From Nodosilinea sp. FACHB-131 (lineage in GTDB: Bacteria; Cyanobacteriota; Cyanobacteriia; Phormidesmidales; Phormidesmidaceae), in the NCBI RefSeq assembly GCF_014695395.1, contig NZ_JACJOF010000027.1, positions 372,001-436,000 on the forward strand: DNA of 64,000 nt, read 5' to 3'. The translations under genes and the position numbers were made by a program. The notes below the pieces were generated by a model. That model was not told the DNA's origin and made no database searches. It was given only the letters and a program-made list of their open reading frames with translations. This document shows, one piece after another, positions 9,575 through 19,231 of the stretch. Position 1 is the stretch's first letter. Each line of letters begins with the position of its first letter.

Positions 9575-12520
9575 ATGACTCAAGTTTCGTCGCTATCTCA
9601 CCCCCAACCGCAGCCTCAAACGGTAGAGCCCGACCGAGTGCCCCCCACCCCCGGTGCCGCCGCCCCCCGCAAAGGCGCTGTCAAACAGTATTTTGCCGGT
9701 CGCAGTCTGCGGCAGCAGCTGCTGTCTGCGGTACTGCCCCTGAGCCTTGTCCCCCTATTGGTCAGTGGCCTCATCACCTATGCGCTGACCCAAAGCCGCA
9801 CCCGCGCCACCATCACCCAAGATCTGCAGGGGCAGGCCCTGCTGGCCAGTGAAACCGTCGGCGGCAACGTGAGTGAGCAAATTGCCTTTGCTCAGGTTTT
9901 TGCTCAAAACCCGCTAGTTTTAGATAAAGTTCGCCGCGATCGCGCCTTAACAACTAACTTGAATCTGCTGCAGGTGCCAAAAGAAACCCTGGAGTCGCGG
10001 TTTATTTTGCGCAAGCAGTTGGCCACTAACCCTGCGTTTAACGACTACCTAGCCCAAACCGCCGCTGTCAAACAGTTTGCCGAGATCATTGTCACCGAGG
10101 CCAATGGCTTCAACGTAGGCTACAGCAGTCTTCCAGCCAATTTTGTACAATCAGGCCAAGACTGGTGGGAACTGGCCAAAAGCAACGGGTTCTGGTTTGG
10201 CCAGCCCGGCTACGATGCCTCTACCTTTCGGGTCGGTATCGACTTTAGCCAAGCCATTCGCGATCCCAACAGCAACGAATTTTTAGGAGCGGTGAAATTT
10301 TTTATTACCGCCCTGGAGTTTGAGCAGCTCAACGAGTATCTAGCCAACGCTGGTATTCAAGGCTCTCAGCAGGTGCAATTGCTCGAACCCAGTTCTAACT
10401 ATGTGCTGGCCAACTTTGACGAGCAGGGCCAAGAAGCAGCGCTAACGCCTCGATCGCTTAACTTAGTCGGCGGCGAGGTGGTGGGTAAGCTGGCTACTGC
10501 TGTCATCCAAGCTGCCCAGGCCGAGACCGCCCCCAATGCTCTGCAACAGCAGATCAACTCAGCCTTCCCGGTCAGAAATCTGGAAGTTTCGGCGGTGAGT
10601 GCTGCTGGTGGCGCAGAAAGCCTAGTAGCTACCTTTAGCTACCAGGGCAAACAGTATTCGCTAGCGACGGTGCCCCGGCTGAACTGGGTGGCGATCGCAT
10701 CGATGGATGTCGCCGAAATTCGTGCCGCTGGCCGCGAAAACCTGGTCACCCTAGGGCTGGTGGGGCTGGTGCTGGGTGGGGTGGCCGCCCTGTTAACTCG
10801 AACCGTAGCCCAGCAAATCTCGTCGCCGCTCAATGCCCTGGCAGGCAAAGCGCAAGAAGTCTCGCGGGGCAACCTTGATGCCCAGGCCGACCTAGTGGGG
10901 TCGTCTGAAGCTCAAACCCTGGCCCAAACCTTCAACGAGCTGGTCGTGCAGGTGCGCGGCTTTGTGCGCGAGCAAACCCTCAACACTCGCCGGGCCAACC
11001 TAACCGCCGCCATTACCGGAGCCAAAATTGTTGACTCCGCCGAGCTGCTGCCCGTCTATAAACACCTAGTGTCTGAGGCCCGCGATATTCTCGCCTCCGA
11101 TCGGGTAGTTATCTACCAGTTCAACCCCGACTGGAGTGGCGCGATCGTGGCCGAATCGGTAGAGGCCAGCTGGCCTAGCGCCTTGGAGCAACAGCTTGAT
11201 GATCCCTGTATTCCCGCTGAAACCCGTACTAAGTACGAGGCCGAAGGCATCTTGCTCGAAAATAACGTCGCCAATGCTGCCTTTCACCCCGAGCACCAGG
11301 CCCTACTGCAAAATCTTCGGGTCAAATCGATTCTGGGGGTGCCCATCGTTGGGCAGGGCAGGCTCTACGGCCTGCTGATTACCCACCACTGCCAGGCCGT
11401 GCACCCCTGGCAAGAGGTCGAAATTAGCTTTCTCAAACAGTTGGGGCTACAGCTGGGCCTAGTGATGGAGCGGGTAAACCTAATCGAGCGCACCCGCAAC
11501 TTGGCCGAAGAACAGCGGCAGCTCAAAGAAGGCCTCCAGCGCAGCGCCCTACAGCTGCTGATGGATGTGGATCCGGTCAGTAAGGGCAACCTGACCGTGC
11601 GCGCCCAGGTCACCGAGGACGAAATTGGCACCCTGGCCGACTCCTACAACGCCACCATCGCCAGTCTGCGAAAAATTGTGGTGCAGGTGCAAGACGCCTC
11701 CCGCCAGGTGGCCACCACCACCGACGTTAACCAAACCTCCGTGCGCGACCTGGCCGAGTCAGCCAATCAGCAGGCCCAAGCCATGCTGGCCGCCCTCGAT
11801 CGCGTCCAAGACATGGCCAGCTCAGTGCGCCTAGTCGCCACCAATGCCGAAAAAGCCGAAGCCGCCGTGCTCGAAGCCGAGCAGACCGTGGCCCAGGGCG
11901 ACGCCGCCATGAACCGCACTGTAGACGGCATTCTAGCCATTCGCGAAACCGTGGCCGACACCGCCAAAAAAGTGAAGCGCCTGGGCGAGTCGTCTCAAAA
12001 AATCTCCAACGTGGTGAACCTGATCAGCGGCTTTGCAGCCCAGACCAACATGCTTGCCCTCAACGCCTCCATCGAAGCCTCCCGCGCCGGCGAAGGCGGC
12101 AAAGGCTTTGCCGTAGTCGCCGAAGAAGTGCGCGAGCTGGCCCGCCAGTCTGCCGAAGCCACCACCGAAATCGAAAAGCTGGTGGCCAGCATTCAGGCCG
12201 AAACCAACGCTGTAGTCACCGCCATGGAAACCGGCACTGAGCAGGTGGTCACCGGCACCCAGCTAGTCGATGAAACCCGCCAGAGCCTCAACCAGATCAC
12301 CACCGTCAGCCGCCAGATCAGTGCTCTAGTGGCCGCGATCGCCGACGCCACCGTGGTCCAAACCCAAGCCTCCGAAGTGGTCAGCGAAACCATCACCAGC
12401 GCCGCCGCCAGCGCCAGCCAAAACTCCACCGCCGCCAATCAGGTATCCGATTCCTTCGCTCAGCTGCGCTCCGTCGCCCAGGCGTTGCAAGAGGAGGTAG
12501 GCCGGTTCAAGGTCAGCTAG
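9575..12520 (+). CDS. Methyl-accepting chemotaxis receptor with one GAF domain (PilJ-like)
   Basis: 981 aa. Pro-rich cytoplasmic N-terminus, TM1 about 48-72, large periplasmic domain about 75-385, TM2 about 389-407, HAMP about 408-460, GAF about 475-635, second HAMP-like linker about 655-700, signalling coiled coil 700-980 with tip [20 protein letters not shown]. The GAF keeps DPC (Cys545), but the residue 28 further on, where cyanobacteriochromes have the bilin-binding Cys of the CH pair, is Glu573 followed by His574. A thioether-linked bilin is therefore not expected, unlike the receptor at the left edge. The single GAF and loss of the Cys fit the pil-type (pilus biogenesis/motility) receptor. 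Downstream CheA follows after a 232-bp gap. Confidence 0.94.
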   Translation: MTQVSSLSHPQPQPQTVEPDRVPPTPGAAAPRKGAVKQYFAGRSLRQQLLSAVLPLSLVPLLVSGLITYALTQSRTRATITQDLQGQALLASETVGGNVSEQIAFAQVFAQNPLVLDKVRRDRALTTNLNLLQVPKETLESRFILRKQLATNPAFNDYLAQTAAVKQFAEIIVTEANGFNVGYSSLPANFVQSGQDWWELAKSNGFWFGQPGYDASTFRVGIDFSQAIRDPNSNEFLGAVKFFITALEFEQLNEYLANAGIQGSQQVQLLEPSSNYVLANFDEQGQEAALTPRSLNLVGGEVVGKLATAVIQAAQAETAPNALQQQINSAFPVRNLEVSAVSAAGGAESLVATFSYQGKQYSLATVPRLNWVAIASMDVAEIRAAGRENLVTLGLVGLVLGGVAALLTRTVAQQISSPLNALAGKAQEVSRGNLDAQADLVGSSEAQTLAQTFNELVVQVRGFVREQTLNTRRANLTAAITGAKIVDSAELLPVYKHLVSEARDILASDRVVIYQFNPDWSGAIVAESVEASWPSALEQQLDDPCIPAETRTKYEAEGILLENNVANAAFHPEHQALLQNLRVKSILGVPIVGQGRLYGLLITHHCQAVHPWQEVEISFLKQLGLQLGLVMERVNLIERTRNLAEEQRQLKEGLQRSALQLLMDVDPVSKGNLTVRAQVTEDEIGTLADSYNATIASLRKIVVQVQDASRQVATTTDVNQTSVRDLAESANQQAQAMLAALDRVQDMASSVRLVATNAEKAEAAVLEAEQTVAQGDAAMNRTVDGILAIRETVADTAKKVKRLGESSQKISNVVNLISGFAAQTNMLALNASIEASRAGEGGKGFAVVAEEVRELARQSAEATTEIEKLVASIQAETNAVVTAMETGTEQVVTGTQLVDETRQSLNQITTVSRQISALVAAIADATVVQTQASEVVSETITSAAASASQNSTAANQVSDSFAQLRSVAQALQEEVGRFKVS

Positions 12521-12752
12521 AAGAGTGGATGGGTGGGGCGTAGGGGGTGGATGGGTGGAATGCAGCCACTAAGAAACCCGTAGGGTGGGCATTGCCCACC
12601 ATTAACCTGCCCCACTCCCCATCTCCATCCGTGGGTCACGACGGTGCTTAAGCGACTTGGCCATAGCTCTAGCCCCGACCAACTGGCCCGCGATACGGCT
12701 CTTTCTCCCCTAATCTCCCTCACCCCCTACCCATCCACTCCCCACCCCTCCC
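12521..12752. repeat. Inverted G-rich/C-rich repeat arms and a GTGGGCATTGCCCAC-type palindrome between receptor and cheA
   Basis: After the receptor stop, GAGTGGATGGGT at 12523-12534 is the exact reverse complement of ACCCATCCACTC at 12729-12740 just before the cheA start. More G-rich and C-rich sequence flanks each arm. In between, GGTGGGC-ATT-GCCCACC (12584-12600) is a perfect 7-bp stem, part of a short element common in cyanobacterial intergenic DNA. No credible gene is inside. Confidence 0.6.
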
Positions 12753-15700
12753 ATGCCAACCCCTCCCCACATCCGCGACCAGGCCTATCAATTCTTCCTC
12801 GAAGAAGCCCCCGAGCTGCTGCACACCATCGAGTCGGGGCTGCTGGGGCTGCGATCGCAGCGCGACACAGCCGAGATTCACCAGATCATGCGGGCGGCCC
12901 ACTCGCTTAAGGGGGGTGCGGCTAGTGTGGGGCTAGAACCGATTAAAACCCTGGCCCACCGTCTAGAGGCTTTATTCAAAGCCCTCTATAGCGACACTGT
13001 GGCGATCGATAGCGAGCTAGAAAGCCAGCTCTTGCAGGCCTTCGACTGCCTACGGCTGCCCCTCACCCAGCAGCTCACCGAGGGCACGTTCGATGGAGAG
13101 CAGGCCCTGACCCAGGCAGAACCCATTCTGCAAAACCTGGAGCAGCGCCTCGCCAGCGCCATGGCCGAAACCGAGAACTTCATCCCCAGTTCCTCAGACC
13201 TCGGGTTTAACATGGCCACCTCTATCTTTGAGGTGGACGTGCAGCAGGGGCTAGATCATCTGAGCCACGTACTAGAGCAGCCCGAGGCCCACGAAGTCGC
13301 TGGCGAACTGCGCGCTCAGGCCGAAATCTTCATGGGCTTTGCCGAATTGCTTGATCTGCCTGGGTTTGCCCAAATTGCCGAAACCACTCTCCAGGCCTTA
13401 GCCGTAAACCCAGATATGGCGACAGAAATTACCCGCCTGGCCGTGGCAGATTTTACCCAAGGTCGTGCCTCCGTCCTCACTGCCAGTTCAACCACGGGCG
13501 GCGAACCCTCCGCTGCTCTGCAAGCCCTAGCTACCGAGGCCCCAATCCCAACACCAACCCTAGAAGTAACCCCAGCAGCAATTGCAGATTCTTCCCTAGC
13601 ACCAGACTCAGAGCTGTCCCTAGAACCGATTTCAGAGCAGTTCTTAACATCCGTTTTTGGTGATGACGATTTAATCGCCAGCACCTGGGATGCAGAACTG
13701 CCCTCAAACATTGATGCCCTAGCATGGCTGACCCAATCCCAGTCAGCCACAGAGGTCGACCAACCTGCGCCGCCAGGGCTAGAGCAATTCAGCCCGATCG
13801 ATGCCCCAGCGCCTATCCCCTTCACCGATCCCAACAACTATAGCCGCAACCCTGCACCTGCCATTGAGGCCATATTTACTGAGGCCACATTGGGCGACAG
13901 CAATGTTTCAGCCCCAAATGAGACTTCACTTCCTCACCCCACCACCTCCCCATCTTCCCCACCCCCCCAATCTCCCCCCCTCACCGTCCGCGTCGACACT
14001 CAACGCCTCGCCCGACTCGAAAACCAGCTCGGCGAACTCACCATCAACCGCAACGGCCTGGCCCTGCAAACCAACCAGATCCGTCTCGGTCTAAAAGAAC
14101 TGGTTAGTCGCTTCGAGCGCGTGCGCGCCACCGTAGAGCAACTGCAAGGCGTCTCTGATCAAATCTTGATCGCCCCCCATCGCCAACGTCAGCCCGTCAC
14201 TATCGGCGAGTTTACCCCCGCTGCACCCGCCGCGCCAGCCCGCCCCTCCGGCTTCGATTCTTTAGAAATGGACACCTACACGGCCCTCTACACCCATACC
14301 CAAACTCTGCTCGAAGAGATGGTGCAGTTCGAAGAAGCTGCCGCCGACATTACTTTGTTCAACCGCCAGACCGATCAGCTGCTGGGGCAGCACCGCAAAA
14401 TGCTTTCCCAGGTACAAGACGACCTGATGTACGCCCGTATGGTGCCCCTAGGCCAAGTGCTCAATCGCTTTCCCCGAGTTTTGCGAGACCTCGCTCACAC
14501 CTACGGCAAACCTGCCGCTCTTACCCTCGAAGGCACCGCTCTGCTGGTCGATAAAGCCGTGCTAGAAAAGCTCTACGACCCCCTGCTACACCTGCTGCGC
14601 AACGGCTTTGACCACGGTTTAGAACCCGCCGAAGAACGCCTCCGTCAGGGCAAGGCCGAGATTGGCCAGATCACCATAGGGGCCTGCTACCGGGGCCGCC
14701 AGATCGCCATTGAAGTCAGCGACGATGGCCGGGGCCTAGACCTGGAGCGTGTGCGCCAGCGATTAGTAGATTTAAACTGGCTTTCGACCGAGGAGGCCAG
14801 CGCCGCCAGCACTGACCAGCTCTCTCGCTATCTTTTTGAACCGGGTTTTTCCACCGCCGAGCAGGTTAGCGATCTGTCGGGGCGGGGGGTTGGTCTAGAC
14901 GTAGTTCGCGACCAAATGCAGCGGCTCAAGGGCACTGTTACCGTACAGTCGGCGCCGGGGGCAGGCACCCGATTCACCCTATCGCTGCCCATGACATTAA
15001 GCATCGTCAATCTGTTGATCTGCTTTGTGGGGTCTACTCCGATCGCCTTTCGCAGCGACAGCATTACCGAGATCTTGGTGCCCCGCTCAGAGCACCTAGT
15101 ACAGGAAACCGACCAGACCTGGCTGACCTGGCGCGACCAGCGGGTGCCCGTCTACGGCCTCGGCGATCTGCTCTCCTACCGCTGCCTGCGACCCGAGCTG
15201 CCCCTCAGTCAGGTGCTGGCAGCAGTGCCCTCTCCCGCTGACTGGGAAGCTCCGGTGCTGATTTTAGCGCGGGGTGATCGCCACTTTGCGATCCAAGTCG
15301 ATCGCCTCGTCACCGAGCAAGAGTCGGTGATCAAGCCCTTTGGTGCAGCCCTTAGCCCGCCTGCCTACGCCTACGGCTGCACTGTATTGGGCGATGGCAG
15401 TGTCATTCCCGTTATCGACGGTCAAGCGTTCTTAGATGATCTGCTCAGCTGCCCTGCAACCGATGCCCCGCAGGCAGGCTTAGACCAACCCGCTCCCCTG
15501 CTGCCCACCGACCCCATTCCCCAGACCACCCTACACGCTGCCACCACAGTGCTAGTGATTGATGATGCCGTCACCTCTCGCCGCACTCTGGCGCTTTCCC
15601 TAGAGCGGGCGGGCTACCGGGTCTTGCAGGCCCGCGATGGCCAAGCAGGGCTAGAGCAGCTAGCGCAAAACCCCGCCGTGGAGCTGGTGGTCTGCGACAT

Positions 15701-15935
15701 TGAAATGCCTAACATGAATGGCTTTGAGTTTCTCACTGCTCGCCGCCAAAATCCTGCCCTAGTCCAAATTCCCACCCTGATGCTAACCTCGCGCAGCAAC
15801 GACAAGCACCGCTGGCTGGCCATGCAGCTGGGAGCCACCGACTATTTCACCAAGCCCTACCTAGAGCAGGAGTTTTTGGCGGCAATTCGCGCAGCGATCG
15901 GTACCGGCATCGCCGCTCCCCTCGTCACTGGCTAA
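12753..15935 (+). CDS. Hybrid chemotaxis histidine kinase CheA with C-terminal CheY domain (PilL/PixL type)
   Basis: 1060 aa. Hpt about 1-115 with His50 in MRAAHSLKGGAAS; a long Pro/Thr/Ser-rich variable linker about 240-400; dimerisation region from about 408 (TQRLARLENQLGELTI); ATPase with N box HLLRNGFDHGLE near 612, DDGRGL, and GRGVGLDVV; CheW-like domain about 750-890; receiver about 930-1055 (VIDDA, CDIEMP, FTKPY). Same layout as the CheA at 3380 but with a different linker, so the two are probably paralogues serving separate arrays. Last gene of the second cluster. No strong ribosome binding site before the ATG. Confidence 0.96.
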   Translation: MPTPPHIRDQAYQFFLEEAPELLHTIESGLLGLRSQRDTAEIHQIMRAAHSLKGGAASVGLEPIKTLAHRLEALFKALYSDTVAIDSELESQLLQAFDCLRLPLTQQLTEGTFDGEQALTQAEPILQNLEQRLASAMAETENFIPSSSDLGFNMATSIFEVDVQQGLDHLSHVLEQPEAHEVAGELRAQAEIFMGFAELLDLPGFAQIAETTLQALAVNPDMATEITRLAVADFTQGRASVLTASSTTGGEPSAALQALATEAPIPTPTLEVTPAAIADSSLAPDSELSLEPISEQFLTSVFGDDDLIASTWDAELPSNIDALAWLTQSQSATEVDQPAPPGLEQFSPIDAPAPIPFTDPNNYSRNPAPAIEAIFTEATLGDSNVSAPNETSLPHPTTSPSSPPPQSPPLTVRVDTQRLARLENQLGELTINRNGLALQTNQIRLGLKELVSRFERVRATVEQLQGVSDQILIAPHRQRQPVTIGEFTPAAPAAPARPSGFDSLEMDTYTALYTHTQTLLEEMVQFEEAAADITLFNRQTDQLLGQHRKMLSQVQDDLMYARMVPLGQVLNRFPRVLRDLAHTYGKPAALTLEGTALLVDKAVLEKLYDPLLHLLRNGFDHGLEPAEERLRQGKAEIGQITIGACYRGRQIAIEVSDDGRGLDLERVRQRLVDLNWLSTEEASAASTDQLSRYLFEPGFSTAEQVSDLSGRGVGLDVVRDQMQRLKGTVTVQSAPGAGTRFTLSLPMTLSIVNLLICFVGSTPIAFRSDSITEILVPRSEHLVQETDQTWLTWRDQRVPVYGLGDLLSYRCLRPELPLSQVLAAVPSPADWEAPVLILARGDRHFAIQVDRLVTEQESVIKPFGAALSPPAYAYGCTVLGDGSVIPVIDGQAFLDDLLSCPATDAPQAGLDQPAPLLPTDPIPQTTLHAATTVLVIDDAVTSRRTLALSLERAGYRVLQARDGQAGLEQLAQNPAVELVVCDIEMPNMNGFEFLTARRQNPALVQIPTLMLTSRSNDKHRWLAMQLGATDYFTKPYLEQEFLAAIRAAIGTGIAAPLVTG

Positions 15936-15940
15936 TAGAT

Positions 15941-15960
15941 ATGCCTCTGGGGGGATAGTA
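15941..15960 (+). promoter_or_regulatory. GC-tract site, CsoR/RcnR-family operator-like
   Basis: A run of six G (15949-15954) followed by ATAGTA, immediately after the cheA stop. This resembles half of the RcnR-type operator layout (ACT, six G, spacer, AGTA). Together with the second site at 16055 it precedes a gene whose product ends in a metal-binding His tail. The operator role is inferred from pattern and position. Confidence 0.3.
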
Positions 15961-16054
15961 GGCTCGTAACCTGCTTCAGTACCATGCCCACACAGTCTGA
16001 CTCAGACCTACAGACCGCTTCAGGTCTATCTAACCTGCTGGTTTTGTTAATGTT

Positions 16055-16071
16055 ATCCCCTATAGGGGGAT
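16055..16071 (+). promoter_or_regulatory. Palindromic GC-tract operator candidate ATCCCC-TATA-GGGGGAT
   Basis: ATCCCC, TATA, GGGGGAT at 16055-16071, flanked on both sides by TGTTA, 40 bp upstream of the ATG of the His-tailed chelatase-like gene. C-tract/TATA/G-tract palindromes are the usual operators of CsoR-family repressors (CsoR, RcnR, InrS, FrmR). Which regulator would bind is unknown; none is encoded nearby. Confidence 0.4.
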
Positions 16072-16110
16072 GTTAGCCTGTACAAGATACACCTCCGAAG
16101 AGCAAGCACT

Positions 16111-17319
16111 ATGGTTGCAACCCCTGATGTTATTCAGACATCTGCATCTCACTCCCACCCATCATCCTCTAGCGATAGCCGGGTAGCGGTGCTGCTGATG
16201 GGCTACGGCGAAGTCGAAAGCTACGAAGACTTTGCCAACTACAACGAGCAGGCGCTCAACCTACTAACGGCAAAATTTGCCCCCGTGCCCACCTGGGTTT
16301 ACCCGCCGCTGGCCAAAGTGCTGGCCGCCTTCGACCTCCATGAGTGGAGTCACCAGCACGGCAATTTTATCTCTCCCCACAACGCTATTTTTGAGGCCCA
16401 GCGGGCCGGCATCGAGGCTAATTTGCAGGAACGCTGGGGCGATCGCGTCAAGGTGTTCAAAGCCTTTAACTTTTGTAAGCCCTTCCTGCCCGACCAAGTG
16501 CTAGAGCAGATCAAGCAAGAGGGTTACGACAAACTCCTCATCTATCCTCTGCTGGTGGTCGATTCTATCTTCACCAGCGGTATTGCGATCGAACAGGTGA
16601 ACGAGGCGCTGGTCAAGCTCTCCGACGGCACCGAGCACTGGGTCAAGGGAACGCGTTACATCCCCTCATTCTTTGATGCCCCCGACTATATCGACCTGCT
16701 GGCAACCATGGTCGAAGAAAAAATCAAAGACCACCTAGCCGTGGCCCACCTGCCCTCCCAAACCGGCGTTGTGTTGATGAACCACGGTTGTCCCCACGAG
16801 GCCAAGGGCTTTACCTCTGGCATTGACGAGAGCCAAAAGCTCTACGACAAAGTGCGCGATCGCCTGATCTACAAGTACCCATTGATTTCAGTAGGCTGGC
16901 TCAACCACGACACCCCGCTGATCAAGTGGACTCAGCCTAACGCTGACCTAGCAGCCCGCAACCTGATCGATCTGGGGGCCACTGCCCTGGTATTTATGCC
17001 CATCGGCTTCGCCACCGAAAACCATGAGACCCTGCTGGACGTTGAGCACATTATCGAAGGGCTGCGCCGCAAGCGCCCCGACGTGACCTATGTGCAGATG
17101 CCCTGCGTCAACGATCGCCCTGACTTCCTAGCCATGGCGGCCACCTGGGCCGACAAGCACATTGCCGATCTACTGGAGGAAGATGCCCTAGCGATCAATC
17201 CTTCCCTGGCGGCATCTCAGGCGGCGGCGGTGCACAGTCACCACGGTCACAGCCACGACCACCATCTACCCGGACACGATCACGGTCACAGCCATGATCA
17301 CGGTCATCATCACCACTAG
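16111..17319 (+). CDS. Ferrochelatase-family (HemH-like class II chelatase) protein with His-rich C-terminal tail
   Basis: 402 aa. Two-lobed chelatase fold: VAVLLMGYGEVESYEDFANY at the start, VLMNHGCPHEAKGF at the place of the ferrochelatase active-site His region, and VFMPIGFATENHETLLDVEH matching the conserved PIGF...E.L motif. The last 30 residues hold about 17 His in HSHDHH/HDHGHSHDHGHHHH patches, a metal-binding tail like those of Ni/Co/Zn chaperones and CbiX-type chelatases. It differs from the canonical cyanobacterial HemH (which starts with a LLNLGGPE-type motif), so metal and tetrapyrrole substrate are uncertain. Preceded by two GC-tract, CsoR-operator-like sites, suggesting metal-responsive expression. 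Confidence 0.75.
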   Translation: MVATPDVIQTSASHSHPSSSSDSRVAVLLMGYGEVESYEDFANYNEQALNLLTAKFAPVPTWVYPPLAKVLAAFDLHEWSHQHGNFISPHNAIFEAQRAGIEANLQERWGDRVKVFKAFNFCKPFLPDQVLEQIKQEGYDKLLIYPLLVVDSIFTSGIAIEQVNEALVKLSDGTEHWVKGTRYIPSFFDAPDYIDLLATMVEEKIKDHLAVAHLPSQTGVVLMNHGCPHEAKGFTSGIDESQKLYDKVRDRLIYKYPLISVGWLNHDTPLIKWTQPNADLAARNLIDLGATALVFMPIGFATENHETLLDVEHIIEGLRRKRPDVTYVQMPCVNDRPDFLAMAATWADKHIADLLEEDALAINPSLAASQAAAVHSHHGHSHDHHLPGHDHGHSHDHGHHHH

Positions 17320-17359
17320 CACCGGGTTTGTCTCTGGCGCCTGAAGCGAAAGCATCATT

Positions 17360-17581
17360 TCAGGCTCTAGATGACGACACGCGCATAGAGGCGGATGGGC
17401 GAGACTTGCCTATCCGCTTCATTACCATATTGGGCAAAGTAATCGGGCTAAGCGCCACAGCCAACCCTAAAAACGCCCAGCTGCTCAGGCGGCTCTTGGG
17501 GTTTGACGGGTCATTTAAGAATGAGCTAATAGCCAGAAGAAAAACCATCAGCGATGCCAACAGATAAAGCTTGAGGGCCAT
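17360..17581 (-). CDS. Small conserved cyanobacterial membrane protein
   Basis: 73 aa. Two hydrophobic segments (YLLASLMVFLLAISSFL and WAFLGLAVALSPITLP) separated by a polar loop, then a basic C-terminus. It looks like a family of short cyanobacterial membrane proteins of unknown function. An opposite-strand frame over the same bases (17328-17567) has no such features and is taken as the shadow. It converges on the chelatase-like gene. Confidence 0.65.
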   Translation of the reverse strand: MALKLYLLASLMVFLLAISSFLNDPSNPKSRLSSWAFLGLAVALSPITLPNMVMKRIGKSRPSASMRVSSSRA

Positions 17582-17853
17582 AGTTTTTTGAGGTTGATTG
17601 CTCTATCTCTAGACTGCCTGGGGACCATTGCTCTAGACATGGTTAAGAATACTGAACTTTGGAGCGAGCATTTTTGGCTTCACTGCGTCCGATCGCCCGC
17701 AAGCAGCAGACGGGTTCAATGCAATCTAACATCAATCGCAGGTAGGTATTTGTAGTCAGCGATCGCTACTACCCAAAGACCCTTCGTGACAAAGCCACAG
17801 CAAACCCGCTAGAATCAGCCGTTAATACAGGTGTTCTCAGCAATGGATGGGTT

Positions 17854-19041
17854 ATGCCAGTGAGTTCCAGCCAAATTAAAGCCCTGCTCGACCAAAAGCG
17901 AGATGCCTTTAGCGCCTTCAGTCGGGCTAAGTTTGAGCTGATGCACGCCTACAACCGAGCGTGGATTGAGTTTGCCGCCCTGCCACACAACAGGCAGCTC
18001 GCTCAATTAGATAACCTATCCGGGCCGGTGGGAGCCCGTCCCCTAGAGGCGATCGCCGCTGAAAAAGGCATTTTGCCGTTTTTCTTCACGGAATCTGGCC
18101 CGGTGAGCGATCGCTGGACGAACCGCGAACAGAGCGCCCAGTGGGTGCAGACCGTGCTAGAAGACATCACCACCTTCGCGGTGGATGGCTCCCAAATCTC
18201 CCCTGGCAAAGATATTTCTATCCCAATTGCGCTGCTGCAAATTGGCTGGTTTGAGAACCCCCACAGCGCCACCCGTCCCTACAAAAAAGATGTGCGGGTC
18301 GATCTTATGACCCCTGCTGAGCTGGGGCCAAACCCAGCTCAGCCCGTAGAGCGCCGCGTCAACATTCGCCGCTTTCAAATGGAGGTGGCGCGGCTGGTCG
18401 AATATATTAACGCTTGCCAAGACCCAGAGCGCACGCTGGTATTTTTCGACGGGGCTCTGGTGGTCACCTTTGCTGAAGCCTTTGACCAGGAGAGCCAAAC
18501 TGCCTACGTGCAGTCTATTCTCTCGCTGTTAGAGGCCAGCGATCGCCGCCGCGTCCCCCTGGTGGGCTATGTGGATACTTCCTACGCCCGCGACTTGACC
18601 ACAATGCTGCACCACGTCTATGGGCTAGAGGCCACCGAGGGCATTCACGACGCCCAACTGCTGGCGCGGCTGATGGAGTGGGGCGATCGCAGCGCCGTGT
18701 TTCAGTGCGATCGCGGCGGCGTTTTAGACCAGTACAACGACTACGGCGATCAAATCGCCTTTACCTATCTCAAAACTACCCGTGACGGTCACCCCGTGCG
18801 GCTCGAAATGCCCCGGTGGATGTGGGAAAGTGGCCACATCACTCAATACCTCAACTGGGTGAGAGGCGAAGTGATTATTGGCGGCGGCTACCCCTACAGC
18901 ATTGAAACCGCCGACCAAACCGCCGTACTTCAGGGCCAAGACAAACACATTTTTCTGCGCGTGCTGCAAGATTGGGCCGATCGCGAAGCGATCAATCTGA
19001 GGCTCTCCCGCAAAATGGTCAGCAAACAGCGCCGCCGCTAG
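17854..19041 (+). CDS. nurA: NurA-domain DNA double-strand-break repair nuclease
   Basis: 395 aa. NurA nucleases resect DNA ends 5' to 3' with Mn2+, usually together with the HerA/HAS-barrel ATPase. The NurA signatures are present: AVDGSQI (Asp111) and GYVDTSYARDL (Asp241), both supplying metal-binding aspartates, plus a late conserved section QDKHIFLRVLQDWA. ATG at 17854 gives a sensible start. No HerA-like ATPase is adjacent in this window. A hairpin terminator follows at 19093. Confidence 0.88.
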   Translation: MPVSSSQIKALLDQKRDAFSAFSRAKFELMHAYNRAWIEFAALPHNRQLAQLDNLSGPVGARPLEAIAAEKGILPFFFTESGPVSDRWTNREQSAQWVQTVLEDITTFAVDGSQISPGKDISIPIALLQIGWFENPHSATRPYKKDVRVDLMTPAELGPNPAQPVERRVNIRRFQMEVARLVEYINACQDPERTLVFFDGALVVTFAEAFDQESQTAYVQSILSLLEASDRRRVPLVGYVDTSYARDLTTMLHHVYGLEATEGIHDAQLLARLMEWGDRSAVFQCDRGGVLDQYNDYGDQIAFTYLKTTRDGHPVRLEMPRWMWESGHITQYLNWVRGEVIIGGGYPYSIETADQTAVLQGQDKHIFLRVLQDWADREAINLRLSRKMVSKQRRR

Positions 19042-19092
19042 CTCACTATAAAGTCTTTGTGAACCACTCCCAAACTCCGTAATTTGACCTAC

Positions 19093-19117
19093 ACACTCTC
19101 TTACGGAGAGTGTTTTA
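19093..19117 (+). terminator. Hairpin terminator after nurA
   Basis: ACACTCTC (19093-19100), loop TTACG, GAGAGTGT (19106-19113), then TTTA. The stem is 8 bp and perfect. The weak T-run lowers confidence. A second small hairpin, GTCTC-GGA-GAGAC, lies at 19147-19159 in the leader of the next gene. Confidence 0.55.
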
Positions 19118-19231
19118 GTAAAGAAGTACACCCAAAACCCATATCTGTCTCGGAGAGACCATCAGACGCAAACGCCCCCTTTCGTCTATGGCTACTGCCT
19201 ACAGTGCCTACTTAAGAAGGATTTGCCCTGC

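Noticed and set aside
17328..17567. 79-codon plus-strand frame
   Set aside because: Overlaps the minus-strand small membrane protein, which has two convincing hydrophobic helices. The plus frame has no recognisable feature.
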